DNA from: Molanna angustata
Lineage: Eukaryota > Arthropoda > Insecta > Trichoptera > Molannidae
NCBI GenBank assembly: GCA_963576475.1
Contig: OY754978.1
Span: 10,444,299-10,508,298, forward strand
DNA: 64,000 bases
Reading direction: 5' to 3'
This document shows positions 22,960 through 34,288 of this stretch, one piece after another. The notes below the pieces were generated by a model. That model had not been told where the DNA came from. It saw only the letters and a program-made list of their open reading frames with translations, and made no database searches. Positions within the stretch are counted from its first letter, which is position 1. Each line of letters opens with the position of its first letter. The position numbers and the translations under genes are program-made.

Positions 22960-23625
22960 GTGTGATGACCTCTGAAACAACTCTTTCCAATAAAAAAAAG
23001 AATCATTTCATTCGGATTATAATGTGGTAATGAATTACTATCGCAAGAAAATTGAAGAGTTTGCTGATTTTCTCATGGATCCCATCATCAGATCTTCAAA
23101 ATGAGACCAATCGGGAGATACCCACTTTCTAATGAAAAAAGAATCATCGAAATCGTACAACGTAGTAAAAAGGAATCGCTAGACATATAGGTACTTAAAA
23201 AATAACGTGGAAGTGATAACCTCTCCGTTTTGGAAGGAGGTTATAAATAGAATCCCCGCAGAATGACTTTGCAAACTAATTTTGTACTGGAATACAATCG
23301 AATCGTTATAAACTTTGCAAACATTGAATGAATCTGTAAGATATTTCACTTCCGAATTCCCAAGCAGATTACGTAAACAATTCGCCGAATAATTGAACAT
23401 CGAGAAAATTTACTTACTACAAATTAATTATCGCGTGATTGTTTGTTTGGTAGAATTCGATTACACAAAAAAATATGTAAAAACACTATGTTTCAACCTA
23501 ACCTTTTAAATTAAGTTTATAACTATTTTGTCTCGCTAGAACATACATACATCACCTTAAAATGTCACAAAATATTATGTTGCTATTGAAGATGTTGACA
23601 ATAAATGTAGAATTTTAATATAATG
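22960..23625. other. Non-coding DNA
   Basis: No gene or repeat recognised. Confidence 0.45.
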
Positions 23626-23630
23626 TTGTA

Positions 23631-23780
23631 ATAATGTTAATATCATACTCGATTTAAGTAATAATGTTAATATCATACTCGATTTAAGTAATAATGTTAA
23701 TATCATACTCGATTTAAGTAATAATGTTAATATCGATAATACTCGGAGTAATAATGTTAATATCTATAATATTCGATTAC
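23631..23780 (+). repeat. 30-bp tandem repeat, ~5 copies
   Basis: Unit 'taataatgttaatatcatac' plus 'tcgatttaag'. Three units are nearly identical; the last two are divergent ('atcgataatactcggag', 'atctataatattcgatta'). Confidence 0.9.
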
Positions 23781-23831
23781 GCACATATTGGTACAAATAG
23801 GTATGTAAAAAAAGAAAAACATTAACTAATT

Positions 23832-24000
23832 ATCCTGGTGCAATTCATGGGAGACAACTATGCGCAAGTATTGTCACCCCATGTATATGGATCGTAGCTT
23901 TCATTGTATACCAACCAATTTCTCAGTAGATGGCATTACTAATAAGATTCACTGTCGTTCGATAGATGGCGATGGTGTTGTCAGCTTATTATCAAGCTAT
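23832..24000 (+). repeat. Repeat family B, partial
   Basis: 'ggtgcaattcatgggagaca' then 'gcgcaagtattgtcacccca', 'caaccaatttctcagtagatgg' and 'gatagatggcgatgg' match the order in 25928-26460 and, inverted, in 41310-41700. Non-coding. Confidence 0.6.
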
Positions 24001-24034
24001 GTAAAATTACCATGTAGGTAATTATACCATACCA

Positions 24035-24330
24035 TCACGCCATCTCTCTATTTGGGGTAGGCCGAACCGAACGTCAGACTCATCTCTATTGGCATACATT
24101 TCTAGCTTCATTCACGTACATCTTCTGTTATTCTTACTTCCTACGTATTCATATTTCAAAATTCCATTTGTGTGATCGTGCCAACTTTACGTTACGTTCC
24201 TCTTATCAGCCTTATACAGTTTTTTTGTCACACGGTCATTGCTAATTCTTTAAATGTGGCCAAACCACCTTAGGGCAAAATTTTCATCTTACTTACGATA
24301 TCTCTTTCAATCATACATTCTCGTCCAATA
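24035..24330 (-). pseudogene. RTE-type LINE C-terminal relic
   Basis: The minus strand reads RWFGHI, a stop, RISNDRVTKKLYKADKRNV and, after frame changes, KLEMYANRDESDVRFGLPQI followed by a GATGG-type tail. It aligns with RWFGHMGRMNEERLTKKIYN at 51619-51678. Several stops. Confidence 0.65.
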
Positions 24331-24454
24331 TCCTCATTTCTTCTTCTAACATACCTACACCGTTTTATTTATTTACAAAATATACGGCATAAGCTATTTA
24401 CTTGTTATAATATACACTTACAATAATTGATTACAGACAAAAAAGAAATATAGA

Positions 24455-24622
24455 AATGAAATATTCTGCCACCTCGGTACAGGCTCAGCCTAGTGAGGTG
24501 GTGTATACCAAAAAATACTATAAAAAAAATGTTTCATATAACTTATTTAAATTGTACTTTTTTGTAATATTTTTATTGTTTGTATATTGTTATATTTTGT
24601 TTGGTTTCAATAATAATAAAAA
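24455..24622 (+). mobile_element. LINE 3' UTR and tail (CR1-like)
   Basis: 'gccacctcggtacaggctcag' then 'gaggtggtgtatacca', 'ttatttaaattgtac' and 'ttttgtttggtttcaataat' plus an A-rich end. The same sequence occurs inverted at 52222-52380, where it joins coding sequence. The coding part is missing here. Confidence 0.7.
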
Positions 24623-24869
24623 AAAAAATTAAAAATATAGACATTGATGAAACATAAAAACATAGAATATAGATTCAGATAAAATATAAATATATAGATT
24701 TAAATAAAAACACAGATTAAGATAAAAATAGACAAAAAAGAAAAAAAAAAAAATAATGATGAGAGGGAAAAAATCGAATGTGATAATAGATCTACTGCAG
24801 CTATATAAGTTGACAGCTATATCGATATAAAAGATCCATAATTTTTTTTTTGACGACCGGCAAGCTTTC

Positions 24870-25170
24870 TCTGAAAATATCTGCAACATCACGCAGTTCA
24901 TTACCAAACCTATGCAATCGCGGTATTGGTGAGTTAAAAAAAATATTGCGTGGAAGCTGCTACCTCATGAAACATCACCGACTGTCTTGTGCGTCTATTC
25001 GGGACGTGGAATTTAACCGCACTCACAAGGTCGATGCAATCCATCTCTCCGTTGACTAACTTATACAAAAATGAGACATCCAGAAATCTTCTTCGATCGG
25101 CCAAAGAGTGCAGTCGATAACCACGCATCAAGTCAGGATAATCTATATTTTCTATGGAGCGACCCATTTC
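24870..25170 (-). pseudogene. LINE C-terminal tail relic
   Basis: The minus strand reads DLMRGYRLHSLADRRRFLDV, SFLYKLVNGEMDCIDLVSAV, KFHVPNRRTRQ, then after a frame change SPIPRLHRFGNELRDVADIF. This 'RR..D..FLYKL.NG..D...L' block is the conserved tail of many insect LINE polyproteins. Truncated at both ends. Confidence 0.7.
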
Positions 25171-25298
25171 AACAGCGTAAATTCTACATGCGTGTCCCCC
25201 ATGTCAATGTCTCACTAGCATACATTAGAGTCAGTACGACGATACCATTGTGCACCGTGAGCTTCGCTTGAGCTAAAATTACCATGTAACAAACATAA

Positions 25299-25600
25299 CT
25301 AAAAGTTGTTTTACCTGTCTAATAATTCTTAACTGACACCCCATATCCATCCTCCCTCACCTCCCTCAACCTCTATTTCCTTCCTTCCTTTGTTGCTGTG
25401 AATTAACTCTTAATAATGTTACGTGTTTCTTTCCGTTTGTTATAAATTTAATGTAGGTACCTACCACTATACTATCTATGACCTCACGTTGCTTTGGTTG
25501 GTTGGAAGAAATTGCCTTGTGGAAATAAACCCACCATTGTACACAGTATTGTACATGAAGCTTAATAAATAAACAAATAAAAATAATAATAAAGGAGTGT
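25299..25600 (+). mobile_element. LINE/SINE 3' segment shared with 61925-62186
   Basis: About 290 bp, with 'gttttacctgtctaataatt', 'tgacaccccatatcc', a C/T-rich tract, 'ggttggttggaagaaattgcc', then 'aataaacccaccattgtaca' and an AATAAATAAA tail. The reverse complement is at 61925-62186. It includes the tail motif of the SINE at 32529, so SINE and partner LINE may share 3' ends. Confidence 0.65.
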
Positions 25601-25927
25601 TTTACTTATATTTTTAATTCACTGCCAACTATTTGACAATGACTAACTACAAAGTTATATTTGTTGGGTATTTGAAAATATATAGGACCTATATTTTAGT
25701 ATTCCAATCACATTCTGTTCAACGTGAATCACACTGCTTCAAATTACCTGTGTATGTGATTTGAATACATGTATATACACACCAATTTTGTTATATTCTT
25801 CTTCCAATAAACCCGATTTGGTGTTACATTAAAAACATTTTAAACTTCTTCAATGTTAAATCTTGTACACATTTATGTGTTGGTTTATTGCAAAAATGGA
25901 TAATAACTGACAACCAAAAATGAAATT

Positions 25928-26460
25928 ATATATCTGGCGCAGTTCAGGAGTGACATCTGTGCAAGAACACCGTCACCTCACTTAAAAAAACCCGCATGTC
26001 TTGTCACCTTTCGTAGGCTAGGTGCTGAATACATAGTTAAAAACTATTAATGTTCTTCATAGTTTTACATGTTTTTATAATTGATTGTCTCTAAATAAAA
26101 TTTACTACTATTATTATTATTATTATTATTATTATAAGTACTGTTGCTTTCATTGTTTACAAATAAACCAATCTCTCAATAGATTGATGGAGTTACAAAA
26201 AGGGTTTCGTCGTTTCTTCATAGATGGTGATAGTAAAAACAGCCTATTTGCAAACGATCTGTTTCTCATTAAAATATATAACACTTTCAAGAATTGCATT
26301 GATAAAAGAACTCAAAAAGAAGGCATAATTGGTGAACATTGCGCAAGCGCATAGAGTGTATACTTAAACCAGCCGATGACAGGTCATAAGCCCTGTAGGT
26401 GTCTTGAGTTCCTAGTTCTTCTATAATATTCCCACTTCGTCTCTATTGAGATGTTGAAAA
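25928..26460 (+). repeat. Repeat family B, longest copy
   Basis: Runs from 'tctggcgcagttcaggagtg' through a (TTA)n microsatellite (26104-26136), 'aaccaatctctcaatagattg', 'cgtttcttcatagatgg' and 'gcgcaagcgcatagagtg' to 'cgtctctattgagatgttga'. Collinear and inverted with 41310-41700, and partly with 55650-55770. The 89-codon ORF at 26085-26354 is not preserved in the other copies. Confidence 0.7.
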
Positions 26461-28380
26461 GTTTTTCAAAAAAAATATATTTTTAAGGATATTGCGCGCA
26501 CGGAAGAGTTAGTATGGATAGTTTAAGTTAGGAAGAGCACGGACAGTTAAAGTTTATATGGAGAAAGAATGCAAAAACCTAAAACTTATATATAATGTAT
26601 GTTAAAAATACAATAAATTCCAATAAAAACGAAGGGGTTGTAGCCAACACTAAACTCTCCACTACATAGCAAGTGTACATTTTTTCTTCTTGAAAGTTGA
26701 CAATCTCTTAATGCATTTTTATGAAGTACATTTCTATTAAGTATGCATTTTTATGAAGTACATTGAAGTGGAGAGTAAAAGATACACTTGTCTATAGAGA
26801 CCAATACAATTTCAATATGAATTTCATCATTCAATTTTCCCTTACAGAAGCTATTTTACTTCCGGTATATACATTTTTCATACAAATATGAAATTCATTT
26901 CATAATTGATATGGCAGACTACAAGTTTTTTTTCTTTTAATTTTGACAATCCTTGAATGTATTTTTGAAGAGTGTATTTTTATTGTATCAAAAGTTCTAA
27001 AAATATAAAAAGTACCTCGATTAGCAAGACTGTGGAAATTTGGAAAACTTATCAGCAATAAATTTATGGACTTTACATAAATGATATCAATATGAAGTCG
27101 ATCGGACTTATAGTTTGTGCTGTAGAGACACAAAATGGATAATCCGTACGGCGTACGGAAATCACCTATTACGGCGTACGCTACACATACAAACACATCA
27201 CGACGAAACTCACAGTGTGCATTCTCTACATGATACCCATTGAGAAATTGATGTAAAATAATACGCTTAAAATTGTGAAATCATAACCCTCCGCTATTCC
27301 ATAGTGTGGAGAGTAAAAGTAGGTATTACACTTCCAATCGTTGATTGTTTACCTTAGAATATGAAAGAGAGAGAAAGACTAACTTCAATTAACCCGCGTA
27401 GTATAAGCTACTGTGACCAAAATATTCAAAGAGCATTCCATCATGACACACCCCACAATGTAGGGAAACCAGTGACCGGTGTGCGGGTGTGCATTACCTA
27501 TATTGAAATATTTTATCCTTCATATTCAAATAGTAACAACAGGTAAAAACGTGTATTAGAGTTTTAAATAATATTGTTTTAGTATATTTCAAATGGTGAA
27601 TTGTTTAGTTTCAAAGTGTAAATGTCAAAAATAGTAATCTCATGATCCACTTAATTTGTTTACTCTCAAACCGTCAATGCATATAATATGTTGTTTAAAA
27701 AATAACATAATTTATTTTTACTTTGCTTAAAATTGTGAAACCATAACTATCTATAATTAAAAAAACTTGTGGGGGGGGGGTAAAAAATCGTTAAAAAATA
27801 TCCTTATCCTCAAACAACACAGAAAAATTAATGAATATTTAAATAAATAATGAATCCTTCCCTCAATCATCCCTTCCATTTTGCAAAAAGGTTTAATCCG
27901 TGACGATACCCAAAGGTTTCCATAAAAATTACATAAAATATTTAAAAGAAAGTATTTTTGTCGGAACTTAATCATCGTAAAAATATTTATGTTTGAAAAG
28001 TAACAGCGGGCTTTATGTTTTCCATTCGCTTGATTGCGCAATATTTGGGGCGATTTTATGTAGTGACAATCAATATGACAATCTATATCTGATCGCTTTA
28101 TTGAAATTGAATGAGGTGGACAGTGGCGAATCAAGTGCTTGAAGCGGCTTATTATTCGAGTCGAAGTAGGCGTTGTGTCATAAATATTTTTCTAGAAGTT
28201 TGTTTTCGTCATTGAATTTAGTTCCAGGAAGATGTTAAACAAACAATTTATTTTATCTCAAAACAGGAACAGTTTCAAGTTATGTGGGTGCGCCAAATAA
28301 TATCAAAACAATTCCAAAAAAATAATAATGATAAAGCCTTGATAAAGTTTATATGGGTTCAATAGCGAAGACGAATAATT
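26461..28380. other. Non-coding DNA with minor repeats
   Basis: The stretch 26630-26790 ('tagccaacactaaactctcc...') resembles 61190-61265; 27430-27500 is a repeat D fragment. A poly-G run lies at 27772-27780. No convincing gene: the minus-strand ORF at 27757-28134 shows no recognisable domain and normal AT-rich composition. Confidence 0.45.
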
Positions 28381-29135
28381 AAAACTAGTTGGATGTAACA
28401 CATCCAATTGTCGAAAGCGATAGTATAAATATATAGTTGAACTTGGATATTTTATATTCCATACAAATTGTATGAAGCGATGTCGTCACTAATATTTATT
28501 TGTACAAACTTTGTTAAAAAAAGTTTGAGATATATTACTATAATGCATATTTTTTTTATAGAAAATTAAATTCTCTAGTTTACATTATTCGGCATTTTTC
28601 GATATTATTCAAAGAAATGGAAATAAAGGCAGTTAAAGACAAAAAATTTTCATACCATTTTTTTGCTTCTTAATAAAAACAGTTTGAATAATCCTGGTAT
28701 TTTTTGAAAAATCCATTTCGAGATTCTATATATGACTTTAGTTGTACAAAATGTCAGCGTTCTGGCTTTTATAGTGTTTGAGAAATGTGGACAAATGCTA
28801 TAAAAATTAAAATGTTGATAGCCCCTGACGGGAATAAAAATTCTAAATACTAAGTATAAAAGTTTTGTGTACCTAAAATTGTCAATATATTCTGAAATAT
28901 TAGGTTTTGTGAATCCAGCGGATCAAAAGTTATAAGGGGGGGGGGACAGACACACACACACACACAGGCACACAAAACTCACTTAAAATGTTCTACTCCG
29001 AATTCTCAATTAATCCATGTACGGAAACATGTATGCTGCGAAGCCTCTAAGTTGGTGTTTTAGCATGCAAAAAGTCCACTACGCCATAAAAAATGTTCCT
29101 AGTATTCCTTATACGCGGGTCTTGGCTTTATAATT
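28381..29135 (+). mobile_element. Repeat family A, diverged copy
   Basis: Starts ACTAGTTGGATGTAACACAT and follows the same order as the 5540-8806 units: 'gaagcgatgtcgtcact', 'gaaaattaaattctctag', 'gttgatagcccctgac', a GGGGGG plus CA microsatellite at 28937-28975, 'atgttctactccgaattct' and 'tatgctgcgaagcctctaag'. About 25% shorter and clearly older. Confidence 0.75.
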
Positions 29136-29171
29136 TGTCGATTCTAGGTCTGTTGGCTAAGATCAAATTAT

Positions 29172-30043
29172 AGTAGGCCCAAATTATAGAATAATTCTCA
29201 AGACCGTTCTCCAAATGTGTCATCTCAAGATCATCTTGAGATCATGCTCGAAAATCCGTATTAAAAGTAAAATACGTACGTCGTCTCATTCGAGAAAGCG
29301 TACTCGAAAAAAATGTGGATGCAGCTCTATAAATAAGTACTTTTTCTCGCGAATGGCAATAATTTCACTGTTGTTATGTTAGTAGCAATGAGTTGGAATA
29401 GCTATTTATAGATATTTTGACAATACGTTGCTATGGTAATCTTCGAAAGTGTAGATAAAATTATGCATCATACTATTGTGATACTTGATTAAATAGTGAA
29501 AATGTCGACCATTTTATTCGAAAGAGGAAATGAAATACTTCGTTTATCTATCATATAGTATATTATGGGAATATGTGTACCTACAGTTAATAGATCCAGG
29601 AAAGGCAGCCATTTCAAAATATGATACAACATGATATTTACTGGATGTACAGGAAATTTTATGAAATCTTACAAAATTTAATTCACATAGTTAGTTTATG
29701 AATGACTGTATGTAAATTACCCCCGAAAGGTTTTAAATAAGATTCTCGATTCATTTAAGTATCGCTAACAATGTAAACGCCAAAAAAGTAATTAATGCGA
29801 AATTCATCCGTGTCTATATGCGTCTCTTTTTCGTGTAAAGGGCTGCCTCCTTCTCTCTCATTGAGACCGTTCTCAAGACAGCGGGATAGCTGTCTCGAAG
29901 CAATTTCAACTCTTCTATACATTTCGAGACCGGTCTTGAGATCAAGCTCAGTAGCTTTTGTATCTTTAATACCATTTTGGTTGAGAACGTGTTCTTCTAG
30001 ACCAGTCTCAAGCTGGAGAATGAATCTATAATTCGGGCCGTAG
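29172..30043 (+). mobile_element. Non-autonomous element with inverted ends
   Basis: The left end 'gtaggcccaaattatagaat' and right end (inverted) 'ctacggcccgaattatagat' match over about 30 bp and continue into 'aattctcaagacc' / 'cattctccagcttgagac'. The subterminal regions are rich in 'tctcaagaccggtctcg'-like inverted motifs at both ends (29200-29260; 29865-30015). No transposase. Confidence 0.55.
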
Positions 30044-30084
30044 TATCCGTTCTTATCTTATCTTCTTCTCTTCGGCTATCTCTT

Positions 30085-30235
30085 CCCTACTGGATATAGG
30101 CATCCTCCAGGTTTCTATATTTGTCTCTATCGTACCATATCAAAAATGTTCACACCTAGAATTAAGTGGTCAAAGCTGTCAATCTTTTTTCGGTCTACCA
30201 ACACTTCTTTTCATAGGTACCCAAGGTCACCATTA
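30085..30235 (-). pseudogene. RTE-type LINE C-terminal end
   Basis: The minus strand reads MKRSVGRPKKD, stops, then RYRDKYRNLEDAYIQ and GRDS. This corresponds to the 'GRP+K..W...W+.LEEAYIQQWRDG' terminus seen intact at 62879-62971. Several stops. Confidence 0.6.
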
Positions 30236-30239
30236 ATCA

Positions 30240-31044
30240 CGTTCTGTTTGGTTGTCCCTGATTGGACAATAAACGCGCTAGACATTTATTTTAGGTTTGA
30301 GAATGTCCAATACCCCATTTCCACAGTTTACCTTCTTGGGCTGAACTCTCCTCAGGTCCATGGTTTAATATTCAAATCTGTTATAAAGAATGACTATTAT
30401 TTGAATTTTGTTTTTTTTGTGACTAAATATGTGTAATCGAATGTTTCTAATTAGTAACGGCTGCAACATCCTTTTTGGGTGAAACAAAGGTCACCATTTG
30501 ATGATTTTTGGTCTCCGTCTATCTCGAGGCTCAGTCTCACCACATGCGTCATTAATATTACCTAAATTTGCTCGAATAATTTAAGGTATCTACCTAATTG
30601 TTTACAATTATTTTCGGGTGTACCTTTATAAAGACTTGGAGCATAATGCGGAATCCCTTTATCAGCCTTCCGCTGTTACTGCGGAGGTGGAGGAACGGTT
30701 GAATTTATTTGATAGTAGGCTAAATTTAATCGCCTTATGATGTTAGACCTGTTCTCTGTTAAGAAATAAATTGTTTTGGCACAAATTAAAATCATAAAAT
30801 ATGCCTATTGTAGATTTCATAGTAGAGGTATCGAGATAAACTTGAATATTTTAAATTAATTACTAGGAAAAATAAGAACCTGTTGAAGCAGAACAAAGTG
30901 AGGATATACGTACAAGACCAATTTTGAGAAAAGCAAATTAATTCGAAGAATTTGATCAATTTATAATTTTACATTTTCTAGCATAAATGTAAGGATAACT
31001 ATATTAATTCGTGATAGTAATCCATTGGTCGCGAGTTAGAATAC
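30240..31044. other. Non-coding DNA
   Basis: No gene recognised. 'ttcgggtgtacctttataaa' at 30614 also occurs at 31923. Confidence 0.45.
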
Positions 31045-31682
31045 TGGGCTGTGTTCAGATTCAACGCTCGACATCGGGCGTCGAATGTTCCTGAAGTTGC
31101 AGATTATGGTGTTTTAACACCAATCTTACCTGAACGCTTTCGAGCGGCGTTTCAATCTGAACGCTACATCGGGTGTTTTAAATGTCAAATATCATTTATC
31201 ATACATGTCTCTTTTTAGGTTATATTTTCATCGAAAGACAACAATTGGGCAGTGGTGTAAATAATGATCTCTGACCTTTTATTGGAAACTGTTGAATGTT
31301 ATTTTTTTAAATTTACCTCTTTGTGAATGCATATTGTCATCATAAATAATGTCAACTGATGACAACTGACATATTAGATACCACAGAAACAAATAGAAGT
31401 CATCATTCCACAGATAAAATAGATATAACTTTAGATGATACTATAACTGCCAGAGCGTTTTTCACCCGACAACTTTATACGAGAAGCTAGCTAGGCTAAA
31501 ATAAATACCAATGCGCATGCGCGCAAAATGATTTCCACTAACACCAACACAGGTCACAGACAGACATACTAGAGTCTATCCGTAGGTATTATATACTCTT
31601 TGCTAGAGTCTACAAATGAGCTGTGAATTTTTAAATTAAATGCAAAAAATTAAAAGAATCTTCTTCTTCTCTGCGTGCCGTA

Positions 31683-31910
31683 TCAGGTCCCCCCGACGTT
31701 GGCGATCACTCTGGAGAATGCCTCTCTGTCCTGCGCCATTCGGACTAGCTCTCCTACCTGCGTTATTCCAGTCCACTGTCGGATATTGCGCAGCCAAGAC
31801 ATCTGCCTTCTCCCTACTCCACGACGACCCTCAATCTTGCCTTGTAATATCAGTTGCAACAATTTATACTTTTCTCCTCGCAGAATGTGGCCCAAATATG
31901 ATATCTTACG
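31683..31910 (-). pseudogene. RTE-type LINE C-terminal relic
   Basis: The minus strand is open: MGHILRGEKYKLLQLILQGK, IEGRRGVGRRQMSWLRNIRQ, WTGITQVGELVRMAQDREAF, ending RVIANVGGT. It is homologous to 22840-22915 and 62345-62480. The reading frame is clean, so this is one of the younger relics, but the fragment is only about 75 codons. Confidence 0.8.
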
Positions 31911-31914
31911 ATTT

Positions 31915-32340
31915 TTTACGAATTCGGGTGTACCTTTATAAAGACGTGTTTTGTGAAAAATTCATCGTTATACCTCATTTTATTAATTTTAATGGATGTA
32001 TTTATTATACCAAGGACTTATTTAGTGTTTTGCGTTAATTAGAATCCCGATTTGGTTTTTTTATTTTAAGTTTGGTGTGATTTTTATTTTTTTTGACATT
32101 TGATGGTTATATTGAGTTATTTCTAAGTTTAAAACAGTTTTTTATGATATTTTTAGTGTTAAAATTAGTGGTTAAGTTTATTTACACAGTAATTGTGATA
32201 GTAAAAAGGACTTTTTAATTATATTTGACCTTAAAACGTTTTATGTGATCAGAGACCCTATACTTTCAAATTTGTGAGACCTAAGTTGTTAGTTTTATGT
32301 ACCTATACCAAAATTTAAATAAATAAAGTTATTTTTTTTT
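31915..32340 (+). other. 3'-UTR-like AT-rich segment
   Basis: After 'ttcgggtgtacctttataaa' come about 390 bp of T-rich DNA ending AATAAATAAAG and a T run. It could be the UTR of a retroelement; no coding part is attached. Confidence 0.3.
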
Positions 32341-32528
32341 TCAATAAATTTTTGTATAATATTCTACAAACCCCTTGATTTAATATTGTTTTCTAAATCT
32401 TTGAAAACAAAAGATAAAATGTCCAAGAGTAGTAAATTTTAGAAATGTTGCTGATGAAAGAAAGGGAATCCATTCTTATTTAGCTGTTATAAAAAATATG
32501 AACTCATTTTTCCATTAAGATGATATCG

Positions 32529-32705
32529 ACTGCCATGGCACAGTAGTAAGCCTCTTCTTCTTTGTTTGCGTCCAGGGTTCGATTCCCGGTAGAGGAGAAA
32601 TTTATTTCTCACGCAAATCACTGGTTAGTTGGAAGAAATTGCCATTTGGCGATAAACTCGCCACTTAAATAGGATGTAAGGTAGTGTTTAAATAAATAAA
32701 GAAAA
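32529..32705 (+). mobile_element. tRNA-derived SINE, complete
   Basis: A box 'tgccatggcacagtagtaag', B box GTCCAGGGTTCGATTCCCGG at 32569-32588, a short body, tail 'ggttagttggaagaaattgcc' and 'gcgataaactcgccac', 'gtaaggtagtgttt', and an AAATAAATAAAG end. Pol III promoter architecture with a LINE-like tail. Relatives at 18310-18540 and 58725-58850. Nested in the 31-33 kb TIR element. Confidence 0.8.
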
Positions 32706-32780
32706 ATTATGAATTTTTATTCCTAGGGTTTTATTTCAGTAAGTACTTCGAGTTGGTAGTCATCTACCAAGCTATCAACA

Positions 32781-33117
32781 ATGTATGAACCACCACAAAA
32801 ACAGGTAAAAAAGACAAAAATAAAACCAATGTTGGTATTTTTTACATTACAATGCACACCAGTTACTTCCTTAATTGCTTTCTATTATTTTTTTCAACTG
32901 TTAACTCTATTTTCGATTAATATATACGAAAATATCATGTCGTACTCAACAATCTTCATACAAACCGCGTTTTTCTTGCCTACCGATTGTGCGAAAGAGA
33001 CAACATTTTTTTGCCTCACGTCACCGCTATGAAAAGTTGACAAGTACTCCATCTAGGTATATACATTTAATATCTTTGGTTGACAATTGACAATGCAATA
33101 TGCAGCGGGAAGCCGGG
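32781..33117. other. Non-coding interior of the TIR element
   Basis: An 83-codon ORF (32781-33032) has no recognisable domain and is probably chance. Confidence 0.4.
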
Positions 33118-33319
33118 AATAGTTTGGCGCGCATGCGCATTGGTATTTATTTTAGCCTAGCTAGCTTCTCGTCAACTTTATTGAGCGTTTGGTGCGTACA
33201 CCCGACGTTCAATCTGAACGCCACAGAGTGTCTTTCGAGCGTCTGTTTCCGGTTATTATGAACGGCTTGGAGCGTTCAATAAGCGTGCTCGGCCTTCGTT
33301 GTGAACGCAACCCTGGCTG

Positions 33320-34012
33320 AGTTTAGGGTATGTATTAGGATATATATGTACTCAACACAGGGACACATTCATTCCTTTCTCTGCCGGTTTTGTTCTTCAC
33401 TTGTGAAAAAGATTATTATACCTATTTAGGTTCATATGATAATTTTGTGTAATTTAAATGTAATAAAAATGCCGTGTAGGTATATTTTAATGAATACATA
33501 TTAGGCGAAAGCTGTTACTTCTTTTATTTGTATCTTCAACCACCAAGGGAATCGCAGATCCTAATCCTTGTTAAAAACATTTTATTTTGTAACAAAGAAG
33601 ATCCCTAATTGAGTTAATGGTGCTCTCAGCTCTGCATTCTGCAATTAACCCAGATTCTAATTCAACAGGATCAGCTAAAATCTACGAAGATAAATAACAA
33701 GGCTTTGCTGACGTTAAAGTCTCCTTCAACGAGAATCGCGAATGAATAATGAAGTATGATATGAATATGAATTAAATTAGGTAATAAGATTTAATAAATT
33801 GATTGCCAAATTACGGTATATTACGAAATTCTGATGTGTATTCTTATATAGGTACCTATTGTAAAATATTATAGAGATGCAATACTGTAAAAGCAAGTAA
33901 ATTACCAATACTATTTTAAATACACAAAGACATATACGAAAGTCACGCGATGCCTTTGTACATGTAGAAAGAAAAGACTGGAAAATGAATTTAATCATTT
34001 AAAAAGAACATT
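33320..34012. other. Non-coding DNA
   Basis: No gene recognised. The right edge contains the target sequence of the LINE that follows. Confidence 0.5.
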
Positions 34013-34025
34013 AATTTACTTCATA
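34013..34025 (+). repeat. LINE target-site duplication, left copy
   Basis: AATTTACTTCATA here and again at 39658-39670, directly after the poly-A. A perfect 13-bp match (the leading A bases could belong to the tail), marking a recent target-primed insertion. Confidence 0.9.
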
Positions 34026-34288
34026 GGACGTGAATTGCCGCTGAATGAATCACGACGCTTGTAGTTCGCTCCTCATATTTTTTGTGTTTTTGATGTTTTA
34101 AGTGGTGCAAAAACTTATATTTTGTGTTAATTTTTGTTTAAATGCTTATGTGAACATATCTTAGTTAAAATATTGTCCCCACGTAACCGGTGAGTTCGTT
34201 CCATTTTTATTTATTTTATTTTTTTTTGTAAGTGTGTCAAAACAATTGCTTAGTGGAGGTAGGTAAGCAAACAATTTGCCGGCGCTTC
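34026..34288 (+). promoter_or_regulatory. LINE 5' UTR / presumed internal promoter
   Basis: From the end of the target duplication to the first ATG of ORF1. It begins GGACGTGAATTGCCGCTGAA. LINEs of this type carry an internal Pol II promoter here. I see no TATA box, as expected. Function is inferred from position. Confidence 0.4.

Larger units (their letters stand above)
31045..33318 (+). mobile_element. 2.3-kb TIR element with nested insertions
   Basis: The strongest inverted match is 'gagaagctagctaggctaaa' plus 'ataaataccaatgcgcatgc' at about 31480-31520, against its reverse complement at about 33125-33180. Outwards, both ends carry GAACGC-rich motifs (31060-31180; 33190-33310). The extreme ends are CTGGGCTGTGTTCAG and (inverted) CAGGGTTGCGTTCAC. 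Inside are an RTE relic (31683-31910), a 3'-UTR-like segment and a SINE (32529-32705). No transposase is recognisable and the target duplication is unclear. Confidence 0.6.

Noticed and set aside
26085..26354. 89-codon ORF in repeat B
   Set aside because: It starts with a (TTA)n-encoded Tyr run and is not open in the other copies.
32529..32600. True tRNA gene
   Set aside because: A and B boxes are present but the cloverleaf does not close, and the sequence continues into a SINE tail; the same holds for 19672, 20180 and 57310.
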